A stretch of DNA of 64,000 nt from DASQPJ01 sp036268355 (GTDB taxonomy: Bacteria > Actinomycetota > Actinomycetes > Sporichthyales > Sporichthyaceae), in the NCBI GenBank assembly GCA_036268355.1, contig DATAUG010000259.1:1-64000 (forward strand), read 5' to 3'. Under the pieces are notes generated by a model, which saw only the letters and a program-made list of their open reading frames with translations, made no database searches and was not told where the DNA came from. Both the position numbers and the translations under genes were made by a program. Positions 1 to 7,978 of the stretch are shown one piece after another. Position 1 is the stretch's first letter. Every line of letters starts with the position of its first letter.

Positions 1-71
1 ACCGCCGCCAACTGCTCCGCGGACGCCTCGGTTTCCTTCTTCTTCGCCACATCGTTCAGTGTCACGCTCAT
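1..71 (-). mobile_element. IS256-family transposase, N-terminal fragment (cut by window edge)
   Basis: The first 23 codons are visible, starting at ATG 71-69 with a GGAAGG ribosome site just upstream. The peptide begins MSVTLNDVAKKK and continues ETEASAEQLAA. I recognise this as the start typical of actinobacterial IS256-type (Mutator-like, DDE) transposases, which catalyse cut-and-paste or copy-out transposition of their own element. The rest lies outside the window, so intactness cannot be judged. It reads away from the window and lies inside the remains of an integrative element. The call rests on N-terminal similarity recalled from the family plus the inverted repeat next to it. Confidence 0.7.
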
Positions 72-115
72 CGAGTGACCTTCCCCGCCGGCCATCAGGC
101 TCGGCGCGTCAGGCC

Positions 116-141
116 GGAAACACCGTTAATCGGACAGTCCC
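116..141. repeat. Terminal inverted repeat of the IS256-type element (right end)
   Basis: The 26 bases ggaaac...cagtccc resemble the outer ends of actinobacterial IS256 relatives, which begin GGGACTGTCCGATTAACGG when read inward. It lies 45 bp upstream of the transposase start, as expected for the element's left inverted repeat. The partner repeat and target duplication are outside the window. The boundary at about 141 is inferred from where the neighbouring open frame becomes coding-like. Confidence 0.55.
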
Positions 142-251
142 GCCAACCGGCGCTGCACGAGAACCGCGAACTGTGGGCGACCATCAGCGCCGAGGTCTCG
201 GCGCTTCGGGCCGGCACCGTGTCGAGCACCGACGCGAGGGTTGCCCCATGA
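142..251 (+). pseudogene. C-terminal remnant of an ORF interrupted by the IS element
   Basis: Directly after the IS end the frame reads QPALHENRELWATISAEV and on to a TGA at 249-251, with no start codon inside it. It looks like the last 35 residues of a real protein whose upstream part was separated by the insertion. In actinobacterial integrative elements the gene in this place, before excisionase and integrase, is usually the replication initiator. That identity is inferred from position only, since the fragment is too short to assign by itself. Confidence 0.35.
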
Positions 252-384
252 CATGCGAGCGCTGTGAACCGGACGCTGAAACAGATCTGACGACCCGTCA
301 TCGAAGTTGCCGGGGTCGCGGCACGTCGCGACGGGGCGCACGCCACCGCGGGGACGTGCCGAGTCGGGCATCGAGAGGTCCCAG

Positions 385-843
385 GTGACCCCGCGGGCTC
401 GGCGCGTCGTGGTCCCGCCCGAGAACCAACTGGCATTCGAGCTCGGGACTGAGGCTGAGTCCCCCAGCGTCGCAGTACCCGCCGAGCCTGCCCCTGATCG
501 ACCGACGCGGCCCTCGGTCCCGGCGGGCCGCGGAAGCGGGCGGCCGAGCGCCACCGTCACGGGGCCGGATCGGCGCATCGAGGGGGCGACAGATGCCGAG
601 GCGGCCCCAGCCGGTGAGCATCGAGGCAGCGAGGCGAACAGGCCGGTGGCGGCGGTCCTTCTCACGGTGGATGATGCCGCTGCGGTGCTCTCGTTGGGTC
701 GGACCAAGGTCTACGAACTTCTGGAGTCGGGGCTGTTGCCGTCGGTGAAGATCGGACGTTCCCGCAGGATCCCGTTGTCCGGCGTTCGCGAGTTCGTCCA
801 GCGGATCGCTTTGGGTGAGGAAGAACCAACCAGGAGCCAGTGA
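385..843 (+). CDS. Excisionase-like helix-turn-helix protein
   Basis: The C-terminal part (about residues 90-140 of 152) carries the AlpA/MerR-like excisionase fold: LLTVDDAAAVLSLGRTKVYE, then a wing with VKIGRSRRIPL. Such proteins bind attachment-site DNA and steer an integrase towards excision. The first ~85 residues are Pro/Arg-rich, low complexity and probably disordered. That is longer than the usual 60-70-residue Xis. I prefer GTG 385, preceded by GAGAGG, over the upstream TTG at 307. The stop overlaps the integrase start (TGATG), so the two are translationally coupled, a typical xis-int arrangement. Confidence 0.75.
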   Translation: MTPRARRVVVPPENQLAFELGTEAESPSVAVPAEPAPDRPTRPSVPAGRGSGRPSATVTGPDRRIEGATDAEAAPAGEHRGSEANRPVAAVLLTVDDAAAVLSLGRTKVYELLESGLLPSVKIGRSRRIPLSGVREFVQRIALGEEEPTRSQ

Positions 844-2081
844 TGCCCCGAGCCTCGAACGGTCGGTCCTCGATCTACCAGAGCGCCGACGGTAGCTGGC
901 ACGGCTGGGTCACGGTCGGCGTCAAACCCGACGGTAGCCCGGACCGCCGCCACCGCGAGGCCAAGACGCGGGCCGAGGTGACCCGGCGGGTCCGCGAGCT
1001 GGAGCGGCAACGCGAGACGGGGCAGACGGTCGCCGGCCGGGTCCCGACGGTGACCATCTGGCTGCGGGAGTGGCTGGACACGATCGCGCCCCGCACCGCC
1101 AGCCGCGCCTCGATCAAGGGCACCTACCGGCCCAAGGTGGAACACTGGATCATCCCCCGCATCGGCGGTCACCGCCTGGACAAGCTGCGTCCGGAACACC
1201 TCGACGCCCTGTACCTGGAACTGGCCGGGGAAGGCCTGTCCCCCAAAAGCATTCTGATGGTCCATCAGATCATCAGTCGGTCCCTGCGGATGGCGATGCG
1301 CCGCGGCATCCTCGGGCGCAACGTCGCAACCCTGGTCGACGCGCCGAGGCATCGCGAGGCGGAGATGACACCCTTGAGCGCCGAGGAGGCCCGCGCGATC
1401 CTCGCTGCGGCCGCCGGCACGGTGAACGGCGCACGTTGGTCGGTCGCCCTGGCCCTCGGACTGCGCCAGTGCGAGACCCTCGGCATGCGCTGGCGCTACA
1501 TCGACTTCGACCGCGCCGAGGCCAGGATCTACCAGTTGAAGCCCGACCTGCTCCAGCACGGCTGCTCCGATCCGCGCGCCTGCGGCACGCGCTACCACAC
1601 CGCCAACTGCTCCCCCGGCTGCGCCAACCACGCCCAGTACTGCCCGAAGCGTCACGGTGGCGGCTGGACCTTCACCGAACCGAAGGGCGGCAAGGCCCGC
1701 ACGATCGCCATCCCGCCCCAACTGCTCTCTCAGCTACGGGCGCACCGCGTCGCCCAGGCCGCCGAGAGACTGAGGGCCGGTGAGGTCTGGGAGGACTGGG
1801 ATCTGCTGTTCCCGGGCCCGGACGGACGGCCCGTCCCCGGCAGGTACGACTGGGCGGCCTGGAAGCAACTGGTGGCCAAGGCCGGGCTACGCGACACCCG
1901 CCTGCACGACGCCCGGCACACCGCCGCCACCCTGCTGCTCGAACAAGGTGTCGACATCCGGGTCGTGCAACAGATCCTCGGTCACTCCACGCTGGCGGTC
2001 ACTAAGCGTTATACCCACGTGACCGACAAACTCGCCCACGACGCCGCCGAACGCATCGGCCGCGCACTCTGGAGCAGTTGA
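843..2081 (+). CDS. int: Tyrosine site-specific integrase
   Basis: This 412-residue tyrosine recombinase carries out integration and excision of a mobile element at its attachment site. The N-terminal arm-binding region (Arg/Lys-rich, ~1-65) is followed by a SAM-like core-binding domain (~70-165) and the catalytic domain. Catalytic residues are visible: Arg208 in GLRQCE, Lys in GGKARTI, His355 and Arg358 in LHDARHTAA, His in LGHST, and Tyr390 in KRYTHV. A Cys/His-rich insertion (HGCSDPRACG onward, ~235-270) is common in pSAM2-like actinobacterial integrases. ATG 843 has AGGAG at 832-836; GTG 840 is also possible. Position beside a tRNA 3' end supports tRNA-directed integration. Confidence 0.93.
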   Translation: MPRASNGRSSIYQSADGSWHGWVTVGVKPDGSPDRRHREAKTRAEVTRRVRELERQRETGQTVAGRVPTVTIWLREWLDTIAPRTASRASIKGTYRPKVEHWIIPRIGGHRLDKLRPEHLDALYLELAGEGLSPKSILMVHQIISRSLRMAMRRGILGRNVATLVDAPRHREAEMTPLSAEEARAILAAAAGTVNGARWSVALALGLRQCETLGMRWRYIDFDRAEARIYQLKPDLLQHGCSDPRACGTRYHTANCSPGCANHAQYCPKRHGGGWTFTEPKGGKARTIAIPPQLLSQLRAHRVAQAAERLRAGEVWEDWDLLFPGPDGRPVPGRYDWAAWKQLVAKAGLRDTRLHDARHTAATLLLEQGVDIRVVQQILGHSTLAVTKRYTHVTDKLAHDAAERIGRALWSS

Positions 2082-2169
2082 CCGGACCCGGGCGCGCCTC
2101 GGCGATCGACAGCGGACGAGCCCGGCCGACGGCCTTCGCCCGCCGATCTGTCTGCGCAACCCAAAAACT

Positions 2170-2220
2170 AACTGCAACGGAAACTGCAACGGAAACTCTT
2201 TACCATCAGTAATTTACTGA
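2170..2220. repeat. Candidate integrase/excisionase binding sites (tandem 12-mer and 15-bp palindrome)
   Basis: Between int and the tRNA lies an AT-rich patch. It holds two tandem copies of aactgcaacgga (2170-2181 and 2182-2193) and a perfect palindrome TCAGTAATTTACTGA (2206-2220). Direct repeats flanking an attachment core are typical arm-type integrase sites. The role here is inferred from position, not shown by any known consensus. Confidence 0.4.
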
Positions 2221-2253
2221 GAATCAGTTAGGCATTTCCGCAGGTCAGACCAG

Positions 2254-2337
2254 TGCCCGGGACGGGATTTGAACCCGTACTCCCTTTCGGGAAGCGAGGT
2301 TTAAGCTCGCCGTGGCTGCCGATTACACCACCCGGGC
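2254..2337 (-). tRNA. leuX/bldA-like: tRNA-Leu, anticodon UAA (bldA-type)
   Basis: The minus strand folds as a class II tRNA. The acceptor stem GCCCGGG pairs with CCCGGGC (discriminator A, no encoded CCA). The D arm is GTG...CAC. The anticodon stem GCGAG/CTCGC closes the loop CTTAAAC with anticodon TAA. A long variable arm (TTCCCGAAAGGGAG) is followed by T stem ACGGG/CCCGT with loop TTCAAAT. It reads UUA codons, like Streptomyces bldA. The 3' end faces the integrase gene, so the integrative element most likely recombines at this end (attL/attR). In-frame TTA codons occur in the HNH gene, twice in mfd, and in the Rieske gene of this window. Confidence 0.95.
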
Positions 2338-2402
2338 GGTGTGGCGTACACGGTAGCCGCGCGGGCGTCAAAACTCCCCTGCCCCGACAGAGCGACGCTG
2401 CC

Positions 2403-2417
2403 CTGACGGTGCGTCAG
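2403..2417. repeat. CTGACG-N3-CGTCAG palindrome, copy at a gene end
   Basis: This is an exact copy (centre GTG) of a palindrome repeated through the window. The TGA within it is the stop codon of the decayed secreted-protein gene on the minus strand. Other exact copies lie at 5770-5784, 7068-7082, 23006-23020, 32183-32197, 34924-34938 and 46999-47013. Confidence 0.85.
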
Positions 2418-3250
2418 GCGGTCTTCCCGGAGGCGTCGGCCGGATGCCCGACGGCAGCCGTGGGCAGCCGGTGCGCGGCGCGACGGGCCACGCTGCGGCG
2501 GGCCGCTCCCCCGCCGAGCAGGACCACGCACCCGACGGCGACCGGGCCAGGCCCAGGCCGGGGTGCCGCGGCCGGCGTGGCGTCCCAGGCGCGCCAGATC
2601 GTCGGAGGACGCCCACTCGATCGTCCCGGTCAGCTGGGTGGCGCGGCCGTCGACGGTGATCGGGATCTGCCAGGTGCCGAGTTCGGCGGTGCGGCCGGCC
2701 GCCTCCACCACCGCGGGCGGCCGGTCGGCCGAGTAGTTCAGCCGGTCGTCGAGCCAGTCGGCCGTTCCGGGTTCCCCCACCCGCACCCAGCCGTCGGCGG
2801 CCGTCGGCCCGGCCACCAACTGCGGGTTGCGGCCAAAGCTGCGGCTGGGACCTGCTCCCAACGTGCCGGCGCGTCGTCGCCGGCGAAGGACGGCAGCTGC
2901 AGCGAGGCGTCCGGCGGATTCAGCGAGGCGTGGAAGAACGGCGCCGCCACGTCGGCCTGCACCCCGGCGCTGGAGATCCGCAGGAACGGGCGCTTGCCCG
3001 GATCGTCGACCTCCAGAACCGTGGCCGAGTTGTTCTGCACGACCCTCTGCTCACCGGCCGTGGTCCGTACCTGGATCACCACCGCGTCGGGCAACGGCGG
3101 ACTGGTCCCGAGGTACTCGGTGACCAGCGTCGGATCGCCGCCATGAGCGTGTGCCGGGGTCGGGACCGCGAGCAGGGGCAAGGCCGCCGGGGTCACGGCC
3201 GCGGCGGCCCGGCGCCCTGGTGTGCCCGCAGCGAACGGGCGCAATCTCAA
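2414..3250 (-). pseudogene. Frameshifted secreted, C-terminally anchored protein
   Basis: The protein must be read in three frames. The first runs from ATG 3250, with a signal peptide ending PTPAHAHGG, to about 2860 (EYLGTSPPLPDAVVIQV, then FLRISSAGVQADVA). The second runs from about 2860 to 2545 (WLDDRLNYSADRPP, then GTWQIPITVDGRA). The third goes to the TGA at 2414 and holds a C-terminal hydrophobic stretch, PVAVGCVVLLGGG, followed by Arg. Pieces in consecutive order imply one gene with two frameshifts. Its start overlaps the stop of the galactose-oxidase-like pseudogene, so they formed an operon. I do not recognise a named family. Frameshifts could be genuine decay or sequencing errors. 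Confidence 0.6.
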
Positions 3251-4469
3251 CCCTTCCGACGTGGCATCCGTGGCCGCCGCCGACCGTGCGAGCTGCGGTT
3301 TTGGGAGCTCAATGTCGCCAGGTCCTGGCTGGTGTCCGAGACCGTGGGGGCGGTGGCCGGTGTGGCGGTCGCCGGGGCGTGCAGCTCCTGGACGTACTCC
3401 TGTGCCGCCCGGTCCTTCACGTCGTGCAGCTGCTGCGCAGCCAGCTGGGCGTCGACGAACACCTGACGGGACACCGACGGGACCTCGCCCTTGGGCGAGG
3501 GGCCGTTGGCGAACAGCATGTACGGCCCCGGCGGCAGGTAGGTGTTGCCCGGCACCTCGACTTGACGGACTTCGCGTCCCGCTTGACGATGTTCAGCTCC
3601 ACGGTCCGCTGATCGCCGTTGATCAGGTGCGTGTAGCTGCCGTTGCGGACCAACCGGATGCTGGAGATGTCACCCGGCTTCTCCACCTCGACTGTGACCG
3701 TGCTGTTCGTGTGCATCATCGGGTCGACGCTCTTGAGGGCCGGCCGCGGACCCCAGAACAGGTACGGCGGGCTGAACACCTGGAACGTCGGGTCGAGATA
3801 TGCCGGGGCCAGGCCCAACTGCGCCGGCCCGTCGCTCGGCGGCCCGTAGAAGGTACCGATCGGGGCATGGCCACCGACCAGGACACGACCGTCCGGCATG
3901 AGGATCGCGCTGTTGTGGTACGTGCGAGCGTGGGTCTGCGCCGCGGTCTCGCTCCACTTGCCGGTCTGCGGGGTCCAGAACTCGGTGCCCAGGTCGGCGA
4001 CCTCCGAGCCGGGGAAGTCGACGTGGTCCCGGTTCGCGACGCTGACCAGCCAAACCCCACCGGTCGGCAGCGCCACGCCGGAGCCGTACCAGCGGCCCTG
4101 ATGAAGGCTGCCGCTGGGCTCGCTGGTCATCACGTCGCCCTTGGAGTTGTCGATCGAGGTGAGCGTGGACGTCGCGGTGCCGAGGTAGGTGCCGGGCGTG
4201 ACGCCGTAGACGCCGCCGGCGGAGAGGAATCTGGCCACCGGATCGCCGGCCTTCAGCGGCAGCATCACCGAGAATCCGGATCCCCGGAACCCGAGCGGTA
4301 GGCCGCCGAAATCGGGCACGCCGAGGTTGGTCCACGCATTGGTCTTCGGGTCCAGCGCCGACGCGAAGTTCCAGGTGGCCTCGTCGTACGCCTCGCCCGC
4401 CGGGTCGAACGTCTGCCCGGCGGCGTTGAACAGGGTCTTGCCGTCCGGCAGACACTTCTCAGTTGCGAT
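3247..4469 (-). pseudogene. Galactose-oxidase-like (kelch + DUF1929) secreted protein, truncated and frameshifted
   Basis: Family landmarks are kelch-like stretches (LPDGKTLFNAAGQ, RTYHNSAILMPDGRVLVGGH) followed by the C-terminal immunoglobulin-like DUF1929 domain (LVRNGSYTHLI, PPGPYMLFANGPSPKGEVPS). Members are secreted copper-radical oxidases or relatives. The reading frame changes after NIVKRDAKSV near 3545, and the 5' half is missing. The open frame is closed by an in-frame TGA at 4470-4472, with no start codon and no signal peptide, so the N-terminal kelch repeats are lost. The gene is therefore broken at two places. It lies between an integrative element and a cupredoxin-like lipoprotein gene. 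Confidence 0.75.
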
Positions 4470-4518
4470 TCAGTTACGTTACGTGTTCAGCACCCCCTCC
4501 GAACAGGGGTAGGGCTGG

Positions 4519-4974
4519 TCAGCTCACCTTGAGCGTCAGCGAAACCGAGGAATGTCCGCGGTCGATGAACACGTACGTGCCCGGGTTGGCCGGCGCGGTG
4601 AGTTCCCCGGAACTCTTGGCCGGGATGTCGCCGTCGTAGAGCTGGTGGACCCGGTCCTCCAGGTTGTGGGAGAAGGGGTCCAGGTTCTTGATCTCGACCG
4701 TCTCGCCGGTCGACACGTCCAGAGTTGCCGGGGTGACGATGCTGCCCTTGATCTGGGCGGAGGGAGCACTCGCCTGCGGGGTCGGGCCGGCGGCGCCGGA
4801 ATTCGGGGCGGCGCCGGAATTCGGGGTGGCGCCGGTGTTCGGCGCACCGCTCGAGGCGGAGGCGGCCGTGTTACCGATGTTGCCGCAGGCCGCCAGGCTC
4901 AACGAGCTGAGCGTGAGCAGGACACCGAGCCACGTCCCACGCCGGCCGCGCCGACCGGCCAGTGAACTACCCAT
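4519..4974 (-). CDS. Cupredoxin-like lipoprotein
   Basis: This 151-residue exported protein has a lipoprotein signal (SLSLAACGN, lipidated Cys near residue 30) and a Ser/Pro/Ala/Gly linker (about residues 32-70). A small beta domain follows, resembling the cupredoxin-like fold (VSTGETVEIKNLDPFSHNLE, then PGTYVFIDRGHSS). A complete blue-copper Cys-His-Met set is not obvious, so copper binding is uncertain. The linker contains two and a half copies of an 18-bp unit (4792-4827 and onward), encoding PNSGAA repeats. Start ATG 4974 has AAGGGG about 9 bases upstream and is preferred over the longer frame to 5064. It lies just upstream of the truncated galactose-oxidase gene in the same direction. 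Confidence 0.7.
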   Translation of the reverse strand: MGSSLAGRRGRRGTWLGVLLTLSSLSLAACGNIGNTAASASSGAPNTGATPNSGAAPNSGAAGPTPQASAPSAQIKGSIVTPATLDVSTGETVEIKNLDPFSHNLEDRVHQLYDGDIPAKSSGELTAPANPGTYVFIDRGHSSVSLTLKVS

Positions 4975-5106
4975 GGTGGACTGCCCCTTGCGCCCGGCCG
5001 ATGTGAGGTGCTCGAAACACGCTAGCGGCGCGCCGGGGCCCCTCATCGATCTTCGGCAGGGCACATGGGGAATGCACAGCGCACCTCAAGCGCCGCCGAC
5101 CGACGG

Positions 5107-5910
5107 TCAGCCGGCGGCCAGTTCACGGGCCCGGGTCAGCAGGGCGTCCAGCATGGGCTCGGTCAACCGGCCGGTGAACGTGTTCTGCTGACTGGGGTGG
5201 TAGCAACCCAGCAGGTGCAGCGGCCCGGTCGGGCCGACCAGGTCGACCTCGACCCCGTGCCCGAATGTCGGGCGGGGACGCGGAACCCGGACGCCACTGG
5301 AGTCCAAGGTCACCAACGCGGCCGACCAGCCGAATCCGCCGAGGGCGAGCACGACCCGCAGGCTCGGCAACACGAACGCGATCTCGCGGTCCAACCACGG
5401 TCGGCAGGTGTCGCGTTCCTCCGGGGTGGGTGAGTTCGCCGGCGGCGCGCAGCGGACCGCGGCGACCATTCGGGCGCCGAGCAGACGTTGGCCGTCGCCC
5501 GCACGCACCGACGTCGGCAGCGCGGCCCATCCCGTCCGGTACAGCGCCGCGAACAGGAAGTCCCCGCTGCGGTCGCCGGTGAACACGCGCCCCGTGCGGT
5601 TGCCGCCGTGCGCGGCCGGGGCCAGGCCGACCAACACCAGACGGGGGTGCGGATCGCCCCAACCCGCGATCGGACGCCCCCAGTAATCCTCGGTCGCGTA
5701 GGCGCGGCGGCGTTCGACAGCCACCTGCTCGCGCCAGGCGACCAGTCGTGGGCATGCTCGGCAAACCGACTGACGGGCCGTCAGTTCGGCCAGGTCCGGT
5801 GCGGACCCGGCCAACCGGACGACCTCGGCCGCCGAGGTGGCGACCGGGGTATCCGGACCGGCCGGGTCCTCCGGCCAACCCGAGCCGGGGGCGGCGAAGG
5901 CGCTGTTCAG
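5107..5910 (-). CDS. Uracil-DNA glycosylase, family 5 (UDGb type)
   Basis: This enzyme removes uracil (and often hypoxanthine) from DNA at the start of base-excision repair. Family motifs are present: GLAPAAHGGNRTGRVFTGD (active-site loop; family 5 uses Ala rather than Asp) and GCYHPSQQNTFTG (the HPS loop). Cysteines in CRACP and in VRCAPPANSPTPEERDTC fit the 4Fe-4S cluster. The obvious TTG at 5814 lacks a ribosome site and would cut off GWPEDPAGPDTPV, conserved in homologues. The frame opens at TAG 5920-5922, and a strong AGGAGGG is followed after 4 bases by CTG 5910-5908. I therefore take CTG as the start (267 aa). It directly follows ppx. Confidence 0.85.
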   Translation of the reverse strand: MNSAFAAPGSGWPEDPAGPDTPVATSAAEVVRLAGSAPDLAELTARQSVCRACPRLVAWREQVAVERRRAYATEDYWGRPIAGWGDPHPRLVLVGLAPAAHGGNRTGRVFTGDRSGDFLFAALYRTGWAALPTSVRAGDGQRLLGARMVAAVRCAPPANSPTPEERDTCRPWLDREIAFVLPSLRVVLALGGFGWSAALVTLDSSGVRVPRPRPTFGHGVEVDLVGPTGPLHLLGCYHPSQQNTFTGRLTEPMLDALLTRARELAAG

Positions 5911-5919
5911 CTCACCCTC

Positions 5920-6849
5920 CTACAGCAGGGACCGCGCGATCCCGTCGAGGATGTCGTGCTCGGAGGCGACGAGGTCCGGGTCGCCGAGCGTTGCCAGGAC
6001 GCGTTCCAGGATCAGCGCGCCGGCCGCGATCACGTCGACCCGTTTCGGGTGCAGGGCGCCGATCGTCGCACGCTGTTCGCGGGAGGAGGAGAGCAAGCGG
6101 TCGGCCACCTCCCGGATCCGCTCGGCCGGGATCCGTGCCAGGTGGACCTTGGCGGCGTCGTACTCCGGCAGGTCCAGCGCGATCGCGGTGAGGGTCGTGA
6201 CCGTCCCGGCGACGCCGATCAGCGAGCGCGCCTGCGCCAGCGGCACGACGGCGGCGGCCGCCGCAATGGCCTCGTCGATCGCTGCGGCGGCGGCCGCCAC
6301 CTGCTCCTTGGCCGGCGGGTCGTCGTGCAGATAGCGCTCGAGCATCCGGACGCAGCCCACGTCGACCGACCGGGCCGCGGTCGGCGCGGTCGTCCCGAGC
6401 ACGAACTCGGTCGATCCTCCGCCGATGTCGACCACCAGATAAGGGCCTGCGATCCCGCCGGCGTCCAGGCCGGCCGTGGCCCCCACGAACGACAGCCTCG
6501 CCTCCACGTCGCCGGGGACGACCTCTGGAGCCACCCCGAAGATCTCGGTCATCCCGGCCGCGAACTCGTCGCGGTTCTCGGCATCCCGCGTCGCGCTGGT
6601 CGCCACAACCCGGACCTTCTCGGCGCCGGCCGCCGCGATCGCGTCGGCGTAGCCCCGGGCCGCGCCGAACGTGCGCTCCAGGGCCTCCGGCGCCAGTCGG
6701 CCGGTGGCGTCGACGCCCTGTCCGAGGCGCACGATCAGCATGCGTCGGTCGAGGTCGATGAGGTCGATCTGATCGCCGTCGCCGACCGCGTCCGCGATCA
6801 GCAGGCGGATCGAGTTCGTACCGCAATCGACGGCTGCTACCCGTGTCAT
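5920..6849 (-). CDS. ppx: Exopolyphosphatase / pppGpp phosphohydrolase family protein
   Basis: This is a 309-residue Ppx/GppA-type ASKHA phosphatase, which hydrolyses polyphosphate or the gamma phosphate of pppGpp. The first phosphate-binding motif is VAAVDCGTNSIRLLIAD at residues 4-20 and the second is VVDIGGGSTEFVLG near 140-155. It lacks the long C-terminal HD extension of E. coli Ppx, as is usual for the two actinobacterial paralogues. Its ATG (6849) overlaps the stop of the DUF501 gene by 4 bases (ATGA). The order eno-divIC-DUF501-ppx is conserved in actinobacteria. Confidence 0.92.
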   Translation of the reverse strand: MTRVAAVDCGTNSIRLLIADAVGDGDQIDLIDLDRRMLIVRLGQGVDATGRLAPEALERTFGAARGYADAIAAAGAEKVRVVATSATRDAENRDEFAAGMTEIFGVAPEVVPGDVEARLSFVGATAGLDAGGIAGPYLVVDIGGGSTEFVLGTTAPTAARSVDVGCVRMLERYLHDDPPAKEQVAAAAAAIDEAIAAAAAVVPLAQARSLIGVAGTVTTLTAIALDLPEYDAAKVHLARIPAERIREVADRLLSSSREQRATIGALHPKRVDVIAAGALILERVLATLGDPDLVASEHDILDGIARSLL

Positions 6850-7382
6850 CCCGTCCCTCCGAATTCTCCGGCCGGCCGGCCGGACCACCGTGCCCCGCAC
6901 GACTCTGCCGGCCGCCGGTCGTCGACCTCGGACAGGGCCTCGTCGCCGAACGGGTTCACGCCCGGACCCGCGGCCAGGGCATGTGCGACCAGCGCGTGCA
7001 GACACTTGACGCGGTCCGGCATCCCGCCTGCCGAGGTGCCCGCGATCTCCGCCACGTCGGCCAACCGCTGACGACGCGTCAGATAGTCCTGGTGCGCCGC
7101 CCGATGGGCAGCGGCGAGCTCCGGGTCGACCGCCATCCGGGCGGTCATTTCCGCCATCCGGCCGCCGGCCTCCAACGTCCCGATCGCGGCGGCCAGGCGC
7201 GGGCAGGTCAGGTAGAAGGTGGTCGGGAACGGCGTGCCGTCCGACAGCCGTGGCACGGTGGCGACCACGTCCGGCAGCCCGCACGGGCAGCGGTGCGCCA
7301 CCGAGTCGACGTCGCGAACCGGGCGTCCCAGCTGCCAGGTCACGGCCGCCAGGTCGATGGCCGACGGCGCGGGGCCCAGCAC
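6846..7382 (-). CDS. DUF501 family protein
   Basis: This is a conserved actinobacterial protein of unknown function, 178 residues long. It carries the family signature VAHRCPCGLPDVVAT..PFPTTFYLTCPR near the N-terminus. Four cysteines in this region could bind metal (inference). The start is taken as GTG 7382, four bases after the divIC stop, because the longer open frame upstream overlaps divIC and has no family similarity. An exact copy of the dispersed palindrome (7068-7082) lies inside, encoding LTRRQ. Confidence 0.85.
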   Translation of the reverse strand: MLGPAPSAIDLAAVTWQLGRPVRDVDSVAHRCPCGLPDVVATVPRLSDGTPFPTTFYLTCPRLAAAIGTLEAGGRMAEMTARMAVDPELAAAHRAAHQDYLTRRQRLADVAEIAGTSAGGMPDRVKCLHALVAHALAAGPGVNPFGDEALSEVDDRRPAESCGARWSGRPAGEFGGTG

Positions 7383-7386
7383 GCCG

Positions 7387-7965
7387 TCAGCGGGCAACCG
7401 GCGTGTCCCGGCGCACTCCGGCAGGCAGCCGCTCGACCGGGGTGGCCGCGGTGGCGACGGACTGCATGAGCCGGCCCCACCAGGTCTGCGCGGCAACCTG
7501 GACAGCCGCGCCCGGGGTCCCCGGCGCCGGCGGCGGATCGCTGACCCGCAAGGCGGCCTCGCCCGGCATCACGTAATGCAGCCGCAGCCGCGCCTGACGT
7601 TCCACGTAGAAGTCCTGGGCGCGCAACGCCGTCTCCCGCTCCAGCGTGGCCACCTGCGCGGCGTCCGCGGTCACCTCCGCGCGCAGTTCGGCCACGTGCT
7701 TGCGTTGGGCCAGATACCGCTGGACCGGGAAGGCGACCGAGAACGCGGTCAGCATCAGAACCGAGGCGAAAACCGCGGCCCGCCTGGTGAACGGACTGTT
7801 GCGCACCTCCAGCAGCGCGACCGGTTCCTCGCCGGCGGCGACCACCACCGGCACGCGACCGCGCATCCCGCGGCGGGCCGGCCGACTGCCGCGGCGGACC
7901 GCGGTCGGCCGCACCCGGTTGGGCGCGCCGGGACGCGGGACACGGCTGCGGCGGGGAACCTTCAT
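7387..7965 (-). CDS. divIC: Septum formation initiator, FtsB/DivIC family
   Basis: This 192-residue bitopic cell-division protein belongs with FtsL/FtsQ in the divisome. It has a basic cytoplasmic N-terminal tail, one membrane segment (AVFASVLMLTAFSVAFPVQ, ~64-82), then a short coiled coil (~85-118: QRKHVAELRAEVTADAAQV) and the family motif QARLRLHYVMPGE. The long Arg-rich N-terminal tail is typical for actinobacterial members. It lies directly downstream of eno in the same direction. Confidence 0.9.
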   Translation of the reverse strand: MKVPRRSRVPRPGAPNRVRPTAVRRGSRPARRGMRGRVPVVVAAGEEPVALLEVRNSPFTRRAAVFASVLMLTAFSVAFPVQRYLAQRKHVAELRAEVTADAAQVATLERETALRAQDFYVERQARLRLHYVMPGEAALRVSDPPPAPGTPGAAVQVAAQTWWGRLMQSVATAATPVERLPAGVRRDTPVAR

Positions 7966-7978
7966 CAGTGACGGAGCC

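Noticed and set aside
5488..7071. 527-residue plus-strand open frame over the ppx region
   Set aside because: Antisense to the glycosylase, ppx and DUF501 genes, which carry all recognisable motifs.
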